32,500 nucleotides of DNA from Prorocentrum cordatum (GCA_963575745.1 CAUYUJ010009522.1:1-32500), one strand, 5' to 3'. Positions 8,747 to 18,229 are shown, numbered from the stretch's first letter. Translations and numbers: made by a program. Notes: generated from the letters alone by a model not told the origin.

Positions 8747-10146
8747 CAGTGATGACCAACACAATTCAAGGAATAAAGACATGATGCCGCGCGGCGGAAC
8801 GTTTTCACGATACCCAACTGGGCGACATCTCACGAAACATCCCACGAGACACCCCGCGAAACATCCCACGAGACACCTCACGAAACATTCCACGAGACAA
8901 CTCACGAAACATTCCACGAGACACCCTTTGAAACATTCCACGAGACACCCCACGAACAGGCAACCACTCAACCAGACACGCCACGAAACATTCCACGGGG
9001 GTGCGACTGGGTGTGGTCGTGCTGGGGTGTGGTCGTGCTGGGGTGTGGTCGTGCTGGGGAGTGGTCGTGCTGGGGTGTGGGCGTGCTGGGGTGTGGTCGT
9101 GCTGGGGGGTGGTCGTGCTGGGGGGGTGGTCGTGCTGGGGGGTGGTCGTGCTGGGGGGGTGGTCGTGCTGGGGCGTGGTCGTGCCACCCCGCGAAACATC
9201 CCACGAGACACCTCACGAAACATACCACGAGACACCTCACGAAACATTCCACGAGACACCCTTTGAAACATTCCACGAGACACCCCACGAACAGGCAACC
9301 ACTCAACCAGACACGCCACGAAACATTCCACGGGGGTGCGAATGGGTGTGGTCGTGCTGGGGTGTGGTCGTGCTGGGGTGTGGTCGTGCTGGGGAGTGGT
9401 CGTGCTGGGGTGTGGTCGTGCTGGGGGGTGGTCGTGCTGGGGGGTGGTCGTGCTGGGGGGTGGTCGTGCTGGGGCGTGGTCGTGCTGGGGCGTGGTCGTG
9501 CTGGGGCGTGGTCGTGCTGGGGCGTGGTCGTGCTGTGGTGAGGTCGTGCTGGGGTGTGGTCGTGCTGGGGTGTGGTTTTGCTGGGGTAGGGTCGTGCTGG
9601 GGTCGGGTCGTGCTGGGGTGTGGTCGTGCTGGGGTATGGTCGTGCTGGGGTGGGGTCGTGCTGGGGTGGGGTCGTGATGGGGTCTGGTCGTGCTGGGGTG
9701 TGGTCGTGCTGGGGTATGGTCGTGCTAGGGTGGGGTCGTGCATTTCGCTCGAGACATCCTGCCAAAATTCCAGGAAATCGTACAAAAACTAACGAATTAG
9801 TCGAGACATCATCGAAATTCCTTCGCGCGGGGCGCTTTTCCGCGTCGCGGTCGGCTCGGCAAAACAAGCGTTTCGCTCGAGACATCCTCGGCAAACTCTG
9901 CGGAGCAAGCGTTTCGCTCGAGACATCCTCAACACACGAAAAAGTGGCCCGCACCCTGTGATTTATCGATCGGGATTTCAAATACAAGCGTTTCGCTCGA
10001 GACATCCTCAAATTTTAATCCGCCGGCCTCCTTCGACCTCGATATTTATCAGGGAAAAAATCCGCCGGCCTCCTTCAAGTTGGCACCGGGGGACAGGTTT
10101 ACCTACTAAAAGAGAACCCTGGGCCGGAGCCCTTTCCGGGAAAAAA
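8747..10146 (+). mobile_element. Unit B: subTIR minisatellite element with decayed left end
   Basis: The left end is eroded (CAGTGATGACCAACAC in place of CATGATGGACCCACG), and the left inverted repeat is not recognisable. From AAAGACATG and GTTTTCACGATACCC on, it matches unit A closely, including two 24-bp/16-bp cassettes (16-bp arrays at 9,006-9,185 and 9,345-9,748). The right arm has the CTCGAG motifs at about 9,752, 9,870, 9,911 and 9,991, paired ATCCGCCGGCCTCC repeats, the GGGC-CGGA-GCCC hairpin, CCCTTTCCGGG (10,130-10,140) and an A-run (10,141-10,146). It interrupts the P1/P2 junction, which is uninterrupted at 5,981-6,005. Confidence 0.8.
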
Positions 10147-10302
10147 TGGGACGAAGTGCAGACGCGCGCGTCGTCGCGGGCGTATGCCGAAATCCTTCAA
10201 AACCCATCGGTTTCGGAAGGATTTCAAAATCGTGTGTCCAAAGAACCTACAAAAACCAAAGGTTTCGCAACACGGATTTTCAACAAAAGCGTGCGCGCGC
10301 GC
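10147..10302. repeat. Module P2, copy 2
   Basis: The sequence resumes with TGGGACGAAGTGCAGACGCG exactly as after the uninterrupted junction at 6,000, and continues to the GTC tract. It includes CGAAATCCTTCAAAACCC and TTTTCAACAAAAGCGTGCGC. Confidence 0.9.
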
Positions 10303-11080
10303 TCTTGCGTCGTCGTCGTCGTCGTCGCCGTCCTCCCTCCTCCCGCGTCGTCGTCGTCGTCGCCTAAGTCGTCCTCTGTCTTTTCTCGTGTTCGTCGTCG
10401 TCGTCCTCTTTGGCGTCGTGGTCGTTTCCGTCGTCGTTGTCGCCGTGGTCGTCCTTCCGCCTCCTCCCTCGTCGTCGTCGTCGTCCGTCGTCGGCGTCTC
10501 GTCGTCGTCCCTCCTATTTCGTCGCCGTCGTCGTCGTCGTCGTTGTCGTCGTCGTCGTCGTCTTCCCTCCTCCCTCGTCGTTGCCGTCGTCGGCGTCGCC
10601 GTCTTTCCTCCTTCTTCGTCGTTCGCGTCGTCGCCGTCCTCCCTCCTCCCTCGTCGTTGTCGTCGTTGTCGTCGTTGTCGCCGTCGTCGTCCTCCCTCCT
10701 CCCTCGTCGTCGTCTTCGTTGGCGACGTCTTCGTCGTCTCGTCGATCATATTTCATGATTTCGTTATGTTCTCGTCTCGTCTTGGTCGCGTAGGAGTTCG
10801 ACGTCGATCGTTGACGTGGTCGTCGTCGTCGGTGTCGTCGTTATCGTCGTCGTCGGCGTCGTCATCGTCGTCGTCGTTGTCATCGTCGTCGTCGTCGGCG
10901 TCGGCATCGTCGTCGTCGTCGGTGACGTCGTCGTCGTCGTCGTTGTCGGCGTCGTCGAAGTCGCTGGAGACGTCGTCGGTGTCGTCGTAATCGTTGTCGG
11001 CGGCGTCGTCATCGTCGTTGTCGCTGTCGTCGTCGGCGTCGCTGTTGTTGCCAAGTGCCATGTGGTACCCACCGTCACGG
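10303..11080. repeat. GTC/TCG trinucleotide tract, copy 2 (expanded)
   Basis: The left part matches copy 1. The right part (10,810-11,050) has extra (GTC)n and CATCGTCGTCGTC stretches. All frames are open over long distances because of the 3-bp period; poly-D, poly-T, poly-V and poly-S frames are not called as genes. Confidence 0.95.
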
Positions 11081-11350
11081 TCTGAAGAGGTTTTGCAAAC
11101 CAAATTGCGGGTGGGTGGGTGGGATGTTTGCGCAAGCAGTGGAAATGACGACTTCACGTTCAGCAGAGTGGATTCTCCTTTCTAACAAGAGGAATAGACT
11201 CTACCCCCCCCCCCCCCCGACTTATCGGTTTCCCCCTGGGATATATGATTTCATATATATAATATGCACACCTCGTCATCCATTAAATTGAAATCCTATC
11301 ACCCAGCTAGGCCGGGTTCACCCCCTGACGTTCCCTTGAATTCAAAAAAA
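11081..11350. repeat. G-quadruplex module plus partial module R, copy 3
   Basis: The module is GAGGTTTTGCAAACC, GGGTGGGTGGGTGGG at 11,109-11,123 and GACTTCACGTTCAGCAGAG, then a C-run (about 11,205-11,218), a diverged stretch, and GACGTTCCCTTG. Module R breaks off at an A-run where unit C begins. Confidence 0.85.
11109..11123 (+). other. G-quadruplex motif, copy 2
   Basis: This is an identical copy of the four-run GGGTGGG motif at 6,721-6,735, in the same module context. Confidence 0.8.
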
Positions 11351-12449
11351 CGAGATGGACCCACGAACCCGGAATGGGATAAAGACATGTGCAGCATGGT
11401 CACGTTTTCACGATACCCACCTGGGCGACATCTCACGAAACATCCCACGAGACACCCCGCGAAACATCCCACGAGACACCTCACGAAACATTCCACGAGA
11501 CACCTCACGAAACATTCCACGAGACACCCTTTGAAACATTCCACGATACACCCCACGAACAGGCAACCACTCAACCAGACACGCCACGAAACATTCCACG
11601 GGGGTGCGACTGGGTGTGGTCGTGCTGGGGTGTGGTCGTGCTGGGGTGTGGTCGTGCTGAGGTGTGTTCGTGCTGGGGTGTGGTCGTGCTGGGGCGTGGT
11701 CGTGCTGGGCGTGGTCGTGCTGATGTGTGGTCATGCTGTGGTGAGGTCGTGCTGGGGTGTGGTCGTGCTGGGGTGTGGTCTTGCTGGGGTAGGGTCGTGC
11801 TGGGGTCGGGTCGTGCTGGGGTGTGGTCGTGCTGGGGTATGGTCGTGCTGGGGTGGGGTCGTGCTTGGGTGGGGTCGTGCTGGGGTGTGGTCGTTCTGGG
11901 GTGTGGTCGTGCTGGGGTGTGGTCGTGCTAGGGTGGGGTCGTGCTGGGGTGGGGTCGTGCTGGGGTGTGGTCGTGCTGGGGTGTGGTCGTGCTGGGGTGT
12001 GGTCGTGCTGGGGCGTGGTCGTGCTGGGGTGGGGTCGTGCTGGGGCGGGGTCGTGCTGGGGTAAGGTCGTGCTGGGGTGGTCCGCACCCCGTTGTTATAT
12101 CGATCGGGTCGTGCTGGGGTGTGGTCGTGCTGGGGTGTGGTCGTGCTGGGGTGTGGTCGTGCTGGGGTGTGGTCGTGCTGGGGTGTGGTCGTGCTGGGGC
12201 GTGGTCGTGCTGTGGCGTGGTCGTGCTGGGGTGTGGTCGTGCTGAGGTGTCCCGCACCCTGTGATTTATCGATCGGGATTTCAAAAACAAGCGTTTCGCT
12301 CGAGACATCCTCAAAAATAATTTCGCCGGCCTCCTTCGACCTCGATATTTATCAAGGAAAAATTTCGCCGGCCTCCTTCAAGTTGGGCACCGGGGACATG
12401 TTTACATAGAAAAAGAGAACCCTGGGCCCGCGCCCTTTCCGGGAAAAAA
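11351..12449 (+). mobile_element. Unit C: subTIR minisatellite element, single cassette
   Basis: The left end is GAGATGGACCC with CCCGGAATGGG (11,368-11,378; one mismatch to the family), then CACGATACCCACCTGGGCGA. There is one 24-bp array (about 11,430-11,600) and one long 16-bp array (11,606-12,250) broken at about 12,080-12,106 by GTCCGCACCCCGTTGTTATA-type sequence, a displaced piece of the right arm. The right arm has one CTCGAG motif (12,294), paired TTTCGCCGGCCTCC repeats, the hairpin GGGC-CCGC-GCCC, CCCTTTCCGGG (12,433-12,443) and an A-run (12,444-12,449). Its left flank is module R; the right flank is unrelated. Confidence 0.85.
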
Positions 12450-12931
12450 GGGAAGGAAGGGAGGGAAGCGACAAAGGGGGAGAGAGAGAAGGATGGAGTA
12501 CGAGAGAGATTTGCAGGAAGAGGGCTGGGAGCAGGAACGCAAGCGGCAAAACCAGACGGGCGTGTCGGGCGGGCGGACCCTAACAGGCAGGTTGGGTGGG
12601 CGTGCCCAGACGGTCAGGTCGAGCAAGTGGGCCGCTGAAGCATCAATCCAACATGAACATCAAAGAAATTTCGAGAGACAGCGCGTCTTCCAAGTAATTC
12701 GCTCGGAAATCCAAAGCGACTGCGTGATTCCTGAGTCTTGGGGGCACGACGCCACAATAAATTGTCCGGAAGTACCACGCGGGAGCGCGAATGCTGCATC
12801 AATTATGAGAATGTCCCGCGCGAGAGCGTACTTTTGAAATAAACTGCGGGGAAATATGTGGCTGGAGCCGCTGTTGTTGTAAACCAAGGGCCAACAACAC
12901 AATTTGGTGACCCCAAACTTTCCCTGCAAAA
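12450..12931. repeat. Purine-rich stretch and host module Q, copy 1 (left part)
   Basis: Purine-rich DNA (12,450-12,500) is followed by unique sequence and, from about 12,640, by degenerate units of about 41 bp such as GAGAATGTCCCGCGCGAGAG. Then come GAGCCGCTGTTGTTGTA, AAGGGCCAACAACACAA and TTTCCCTGCAAAA. The same order occurs at 14,855-15,254. The 41-bp units look like diverged relatives of the CTCGAG motif. Module Q is interrupted here by unit D. Confidence 0.7.
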
Positions 12932-14374
12932 CATGATGGAACCACGAACCCGGAAAGGGATAAAGACATGTGCAGCATGGTCACGTTTTCACGATACCCA
13001 ACTGGGCGACATCTCACGAAACATCCCACGAGACACCCCGCGAAACATCCCCCGAGACACCTCACGAAACATTCCACGAGACACCTCACGAAACATTCCA
13101 CGAGACACCCTTTGAAACATTCCACGAGACACCCCACGAACAGGCAACCACTCAACCAGACACGCCACGAAACATTCCACGGGGGTGCGACTGGGTGTGG
13201 TCGTGCTGGGGTGTGGTCGTGCTGGGGTGTGGTCGTGCTGGGGTGTGGTCGTGCTGGGGTGTGTTCGTGCTGGGGTGTGGTCGTGCTGGGGCGTGGTCGT
13301 GCTGGGCGTGGTCGTGCTGATGTGTGGTCATGCTGAAGGTGTGGTCGTGCTGGGGCGTGGTCGTGCAACCCCCGGAAACATCCCACGGGCACCATCCACA
13401 AACTTCCACAGAGCACCTCCCGAAACATTCCCACGAGACACCCCGTGAAAACATTTCCACGAGACACCCACGAACAGGCAACCACCAACCAGCAACACGC
13501 CATCGAAACATTCCACGGGGTGCGACTGGGTGTGGTCGTGCTGGTGGTGTTGTTCGTTCTGGGGTGTGGTCGTGCTGGGGATGGTCGTGCTGGGGTGTGG
13601 TCGTGCTGGGGGGTGGTCGGCTGGGGGGTGGTCGTGCTGGGGGGGTGGTCGTGTCTGGGGGGTGGTCGTGCTGGGGCGTGGTCGTGCTGGGGCGTGGTCG
13701 TGCTGGGCGTGGTCGTGCTGGGGTGTGGTCGTGCTGTGGTGAGGTCCGTGCTGGAGTGGTCGTGCTGGGTGTGGTCTTGCTGGGTTTTTTGAAAAAAAAG
13801 GGTCGTGCTGGGGTCGGGTCGTGCTGGGGTGTGGTCGTGCTGGGGTATGGTCGTGCCGGGGTGGGGTCGTGCTGGGGTGGGGTCGTGCTGGGGTCTGGTC
13901 GTGCTGGGGTGTGGTCGTGCTGGGGTGTGGTCGTGCTAGGGTGGGTCGTGCATTTCGCTCGAGACATCCTGCCAAAATTCCAGGAAATCGTACAAAAACA
14001 AAGGAATTAGTCGAGACATCATCGAAATTCCTTCGCGCGGGGCGCTTTTCCGCGTCGCGGTCGGCTCTGCAAAACAAGCGTTTCTACAAAACAAGCGTTT
14101 CGCTCGAGACATCCTCGGCAACTCTGCGGAGCAAGCGTTTCGCTCGAGACATCCTCAACACGCGAAAGTGTGGCCCGCGCCCTGTGATTTATTGATCGGG
14201 ATTTCAGAAACAAGCGTTTCGCTCGAGACATCCTCAAATTTTAATTCGCCGGCCTCCTTCGACCTCGATATTTATCAGGGAAAAAATTCGCCGGCCTCCT
14301 TCAAGTTGGCACCGGGGGATTAGGTTTACCAACTAAAAGAGAACCCTGGGCCGGCGCCCTTTCCGGGAAAAAAA
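12932..14374 (+). mobile_element. Unit D: subTIR minisatellite element, double cassette
   Basis: The unit starts CATGATGGAACC with CCCGGAAAGGG (12,949-12,959). It has a 24-bp array, a first 16-bp array (13,189-13,366), a diverged second 24-bp array (13,366-13,520) and a second 16-bp array (13,527-13,950) with small deletions and a T6-G-A8 insert near 13,784. The right arm has several CTCGAG motifs (13,952-14,235), CCCGCGCCCTGTGATTTAT, paired ATTCGCCGGCCTCC repeats, the hairpin GGGC-CGGC-GCCC, CCCTTTCCGGG (14,357-14,367) and an A-run (14,368-14,374). It belongs with A and B in length and layout. The uninterrupted site is within 15,195-15,235. Confidence 0.85.
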
Positions 14375-14470
14375 CGGGTACAAGCCCCGGGAGTACAAGC
14401 CCCGGGAGAAACACTTGAATTGGAAAACAACGGTCACCGGAGATGGAGATCAAATATTTTCTTCTTCTTT
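14375..14470. repeat. Host module Q, copy 1 (right part)
   Basis: Module Q resumes after unit D with GGGTACAAGCCCCGGGAG (partly duplicated) and AGAAACACTTGAATTGGAAA, then ACAACGGTCACCGGAG. The A-run at 14,424-14,427 corresponds to the insertion point of unit E in the other copy of Q, so this is an empty site for E. Confidence 0.75.
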
Positions 14471-14479
14471 AGAAATGTG

Positions 14480-14850
14480 AGCTTAACAACAACAAGCGGG
14501 GCCACGAAGGGCATGCATATGGGGCCACGACGGGCGCGAACGAGCGGGGGCCACGAAGGGCATACGTAGATTGGGCCGCAGAGGGCAAGGACGGGGCCAC
14601 TGAGGGCAGCAACGGGGCCACGAAGGGCAGCGCGAGGGCCACGAAGGGCTGCAACGGGTTCACGAAGGGCAGCGAGGGGGCCACGAGGGGCTGCAACGGG
14701 ACCACGAAACAAAGCGAGGGAGCACGAAGGGCTGCAACGGGGCCACGAAACAAAGCGAGGGGGCCACGAAGGGCTGCAACGGGTCCACGAAGGGCAGCGA
14801 GGGGGCCACGAAGGGCTGCAACTTGGCCACGAAGGGCAACAAGATCCCGA
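14480..14850. repeat. GGGCCACGAAGGGCTGCAAC minisatellite
   Basis: An irregular tandem array has units near GGGCCACGAAGGGCTGCAAC and GGGGCCACGAAGGGCAGCGA. It lies between the two Q copies. Minus frames encode repeated LPFVAPLQP-type peptides, treated as artefacts. Confidence 0.9.
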
Positions 14851-14854
14851 TTCC

Positions 14855-15254
14855 TAAGCTTGCTGCGAGGGAATCCTAAGCGTGAGCGCGACTCCTGGGT
14901 TCCTGAGTGTCGGGAGCGCGGCGGTTGGGTAAATTGCGGGGACTTCCAGCGCAAGAGCGCGAATCTGAAGTGGATTGCAAGCAAGTCTCCAGCGAGAGCG
15001 CGACTCCAGAGCGCCGAGAGAGCGATCCTTCAATACAGCGGAAAAAAGTCCCCAACGAGAGCGCGATTCCTGAGTAAAATGCGAGGAAGTCTCAGGTGGG
15101 AACGGGGGCCCTGGCTAAACTGTGAGAAAGTATCATACGTGAGCCGTTGCTGTTGTTGTATATTCGTGAGGCCAACAAAACAGGTCGAGCCCCGTGATTT
15201 TCCCTGATATAAGAAAAGAGGGTGCGAGCCTCGGAAGAAGCACGTCAACTAAAA
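14855..15254. repeat. Host module Q, copy 2 (left part) with 41-bp units
   Basis: About five degenerate units at roughly 41-bp spacing (14,936, 14,978, 15,038, 15,078, 15,119) contain GTCTCCAGCGAGAGCGCGA-like cores. They are followed by GAGCCGTTGCTGTTGTTGTA, GGCCAACAAAACAGG, TTTTCCCTGATATAAG and GGGTGCGAGCCTCGGAAG. The last part matches the DNA flanking unit D on both sides, without unit D. Unit E interrupts after ACTAAAA. Confidence 0.75.
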
Positions 15255-16351
15255 CATGATGGACCCACGAACCCGGAAAGGGATATAGACATGTGGAACA
15301 TGGACACGTTTTCACGATACCCAACTGGGCAACACCTCACGAAACATCCCACGAGACACTTCACGAAACATCCCACGAGACACCTCACGAAACATCCCAC
15401 GAGACGAAACATCCCACGAGACACCTCACGAAACATTCCACGAGACACCCACGAAACATTCCAACATTCCAGACACCCCACGAAACATTCCACGACGACA
15501 GGCAACCACTCAACCAAGGCGGTGTGGTCGTGCTGGGGAGTGGTCGTGCGTGCTGGGGTGTGGTCGTGCTGGGGGGTGGTCGTGCTGGGGGGTGGTCGTG
15601 CTGGGGGGGTGGTCGTGCTGGGGCGTGGTCGTGCTGGGGCGTGGTCGTGTCGTGCTGGGGCGTGGTCGTGCTGGGGTGTGGTCGTGCTGGGGTGTGTCGT
15701 GCTGGGGTGGGGTCGTGCTGGGGTGGGGTCGTGCTGGGGTGTGGTCGTTCTGGGGTGTGATCGTGCTGGGGTGTGGTCGTGCTAGGGTGGGGTCGTGCTG
15801 GGGTGGGGTCGTGCTGGGGTGTGGTCGTGCTGGGGTGTGGTCGTGCTGGGGTGTGGTCGTGCTGGGGTGTGGTCGTGCTGGGGCGTGGTCGTGCTGGGGT
15901 GGGTCGTGCTGGGGTGGGGTCGTGCTGGGGTGTGGTCGTGCTGGGGTGGTCCGCACCCTGTGATTTATCGATCGGGTCGTGCTGGGGTGTGGTCGTGCTG
16001 GTGCTGGGGTGTGGTCGTGCTGGGGTGTGGTCGTGCTGGGGTGTGGTCGTGCTGGGGTGTGGTCGTGCTGGGGTGTGGTCGTGCTGGGGCGTGGTGCTGG
16101 GCGTGGTCGTGCTGGGGTGTGGTCATGCTGGGGGTGTGGTCGTGCTGAGGTGTCCCGCACCCTGTGATTTATCGATCGGGATTTCAAAAACAAGCGTTTC
16201 GCCTGAGACATCCTCAAATTTTAATCCGCCGGCCTCCTTCGACTTCGATATTTATCAGGGAAAGAATCCGCCGGCCTCCTTCAAGTTGGGCACCGGGGAC
16301 ATGTTTACATAGGAAAAGAGAACCCTGGGCCTATGCCCTTTCCGGGAAAAA
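15255..16351 (+). mobile_element. Unit E: subTIR minisatellite element, single cassette
   Basis: The unit starts CATGATGGACCC with CCCGGAAAGGG (15,272-15,282), then CACGATACCCAACTGGGCAA. There is one 24-bp array (about 15,335-15,505) and a 16-bp array (15,523-16,152) broken at 15,950-15,975 by CCGCACCCTGTGATTTATCG. The right arm has the variant motif TTTCGCCTGAGACATCCTC (16,197), paired ATCCGCCGGCCTCC repeats, the hairpin GGGC-CTAT-GCCC, CCCTTTCCGGG (16,336-16,346) and an A-run (16,347-16,351). Inverted-repeat-to-inverted-repeat length is 1,075 bp against 1,076 bp in unit C, and the same right-arm fragment interrupts both arrays. Confidence 0.85.
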
Positions 16352-16444
16352 CACAAAGGTCACCAGAGGGGGGATCAACAACAAATATGCCTACGTAGTG
16401 AGAGTTCAACCATAACAATGCAAAACACACAAAAAAGCAGCAGC

Positions 16445-16480
<36 letters not shown>

Positions 16481-16626
16481 TACTAGCACGTGGGGACACT
16501 CCGTTCTCACCAGTGCCAGGGTTTTCATAGGAGGCGGGCAATCCCCACTTTGTGGGGGGGCCGGTTCAAGCTCTACCAAATTTCCAAACGACTCTTCGCC
16601 ACCACCCACACCCAGCTTCCCGCCCT
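16352..16626. repeat. Module Q, copy 2 (right part), (CAA)n run and spacer
   Basis: Module Q resumes after unit E with CACAAAGGTCACCAGAGG and GATCAACAACAAATATGC, matching 14,428-14,460. A (CAA)n microsatellite lies at about 16,440-16,480. I see no gene in the remainder. Confidence 0.75.
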
Positions 16627-16842
16627 ATGACGTTCGGACACTTCACTTCGTGGCATGCGGACGACCGTGGCTACTATTCAGGGCCCCGCGGCCGACGACG
16701 ACGGCGTGCGCGCGCGAAGAAAAAACGAATGTGTCCCGCATGGTATTATTTGACAGGGATGATGGCCCTGGCAGGTGCGCAACCGTTGTTGCAGAAGTTC
16801 GAAAAAGTTGCTCGCAAAAGCCCGTTTGACAGAAATGTTTAA
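16627..16842 (+). CDS. Hypothetical 71-residue protein (doubtful)
   Basis: An ATG-initiated frame encodes 71 residues: a basic cluster (PRGRRRRRARAKKKR, about residues 20-34) and then a moderately hydrophobic stretch (WYYLTGMMALAGAQPLL). The composition is unlike the surrounding repeats, which is the only argument for it. I recognise no family. The frame is open further upstream but without an ATG. It could equally be a chance frame, or a fragment of an exon in a split gene. Confidence 0.15.
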   Translation: MTFGHFTSWHADDRGYYSGPRGRRRRRARAKKKRMCPAWYYLTGMMALAGAQPLLQKFEKVARKSPFDRNV

Positions 16843-17220
16843 AAAGTGTTGGGTTTCCTACGAATCCGCAAGAGCGCGCGGGATGAAATTTTGACATTTT
16901 TTTTGAAAAACCATTGGTTTTTTATGTTTTTATGTTAAAATCGCTACGAAAACTAAGGTTTTGGAAGGATTTCGTCTTGCGCGCGCGAATGTCCACTTTA
17001 CCTTATTTTTTGCAAGGGATTCTTGAAGTTTGGTTATGTTAGAACAAGAAATGTCCACTTTAGCTTATTTTTTGCAAGGGAAAACCGATCGTAACAACAC
17101 AACCGGATCCGGACCAACCCGTTTTGCCTGAGACTTCCTCACGAAAATGATGAAAATGAGGCTGCGGCCTAGGCGCGGCGGGGGGGTCGTGCACCAGGGG
17201 CCCCAACAATAATTATTCTT
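16843..17220. repeat. AT-rich stretch with hairpin, 31-bp direct repeat and inverted R-like module
   Basis: A 7-bp hairpin AAAAACC-ATT-GGTTTTT lies at 16,906-16,922. AATGTCCACTTTA and TTATTTTTTGCAAGGGA occur at 16,988-17,018 and again at 17,050-17,080. The region around 17,030-17,085 (GGTTATGTTAGAAC...AATGTCCAC...TTTTGCAAGGGA) resembles module R read in reverse complement. GTTTTGCCTGAGACTTCCTC at 17,122 is a variant of the dispersed motif. Confidence 0.6.
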
Positions 17221-17231
17221 TAGAAGTAATA

Positions 17232-17237
17232 ATGTTC

Positions 17238-17306
<69 letters not shown>

Positions 17307-17330
17307 AACAACAACAGCAGCAGCAGCAGC
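17232..17330. repeat. (CAA)n then (CAG)n microsatellite
   Basis: A near-perfect (CAA)n run is followed by a short CAG run and mixed CAT/CAG trinucleotides to about 17,480. Translations are poly-N, poly-Q or poly-T by frame. Confidence 0.95.
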
Positions 17331-17492
17331 AACAACCACCACCACGACGGCAACAGCAACAACAACACCAGCAGTCTACTCATCATCAGCATCATCAGCA
17401 TCCTGCTGATCGTCAAGATCCTCAGCATCATGGTCATCATCATCACCATCCTCGTCACCGTCAACACCACCATCAACGTAATCAAGTTATCC

Positions 17493-17708
17493 TCATCCTC
17501 CCCATCCCCATCCATCCACCCACCCATCCTCCATCTCCTCCATCAACCCCACTCGGAATGGGGGGGGGGTCACCTGCCCCGTCCCCCTCCGCATTCCGAC
17601 GCAGCACGGGCGGGCCTCCAGCGCCAGCCTCGCGGCCGCCAGCAGGAGCGCCGCCCCGCCGAGCGCCTCGGGCTTCGCGGGCACCCCTTCGCGAACTGCC
17701 CTGCCCAA
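17493..17708 (-). CDS. Unassigned GC-rich open frame (doubtful)
   Basis: A minus-strand frame holds a non-repetitive stretch, PEALGGAALLLAAARLALEA, about 20 residues from its start, that could form an amphipathic helix, followed by CCVGMRRG. The rest is G, D, W and E rich. I recognise no family, and it is squeezed between two microsatellites. A short exon fragment or a chance frame in GC-rich DNA is equally likely. Confidence 0.15.
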   Translation of the reverse strand: MGRAVREGVPAKPEALGGAALLLAAARLALEARPCCVGMRRGTGQVTPPPFRVGLMEEMEDGWVDGWGWGG

Positions 17709-17737
17709 CCCAAACTGCCCCTCCCCCTCCTCATCAT

Positions 17738-17836
17738 CCTCCTCACCATCCTCCTCCTCCTCCTCCTCCTCCTCCTCCTCCTCCTCCTCCTCCTCCTCCT
17801 CCTCCTCCTCCTCCTCCTCCTCCTCCTCCTCCTCTT
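17738..17836. repeat. (CCT)n microsatellite
   Basis: Roughly 30 copies of CCT in a row form an uninterrupted homopyrimidine tract, bordered by CATCCTCCTCAC on the left and CTTCATCATCC on the right. Confidence 0.95.
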
Positions 17837-18036
17837 CATCATCCTCAGCATCATCATCAGCTGGTCTGACACAGGCATTATTCTACGCCTGCGGCCCCCA
17901 GCTCTTCCGAACGGCCCGGGGATCGCGAGCATTCTTGCGCGATTGCGGGGAGGCAGGACGGCCTCTCCGCCCGTGCTCCTCCGTGGGCACTGCGATGGCA
18001 CCCGATGTTGCTGGTGCTTATGCTGCTCGAGCTTGG
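17837..18036. other. Unassigned spacer
   Basis: This is GC-rich, non-repetitive sequence. A plus frame reads FYACGPQLFRTARGSRAFLR and onward without stops to about 18,156, but I recognise no domain. Confidence 0.4.
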
Positions 18037-18229
18037 TTACGTAGGCACTGCACCAAAAACCCATGTGTTTTCTCAACGTTCCCATGTGTTTTCTCAACGT
18101 TCCCATGTGTTTTCTCAACGTTCCCCGACCCCCCCCCCACTGGAAATCGAGGATAAATTGAGGCCTTCGGGTTGGGTTGGGGTGGTTTGGTGGGTGGTGA
18201 GTTACGTAGGCACTGCACCCAAAAACCCA
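18037..18229. repeat. Direct repeats flanking a 21-bp triplication
   Basis: TTACGTAGGCACTGCACC followed by AAAAACCCA occurs at 18,037-18,063 and, with one extra C, at 18,202-18,229. Between them CCCATGTGTTTTCTCAACGTT is repeated three times without change (18,060-18,122), then CCCCGACC and unique sequence. Confidence 0.9.

Noticed and set aside
7020-13967. Very long open frames (up to 500 codons) across the unit arrays
   Set aside because: They arise from the stop-free 16-bp unit, giving 16-residue periodic peptides in every frame on both strands.
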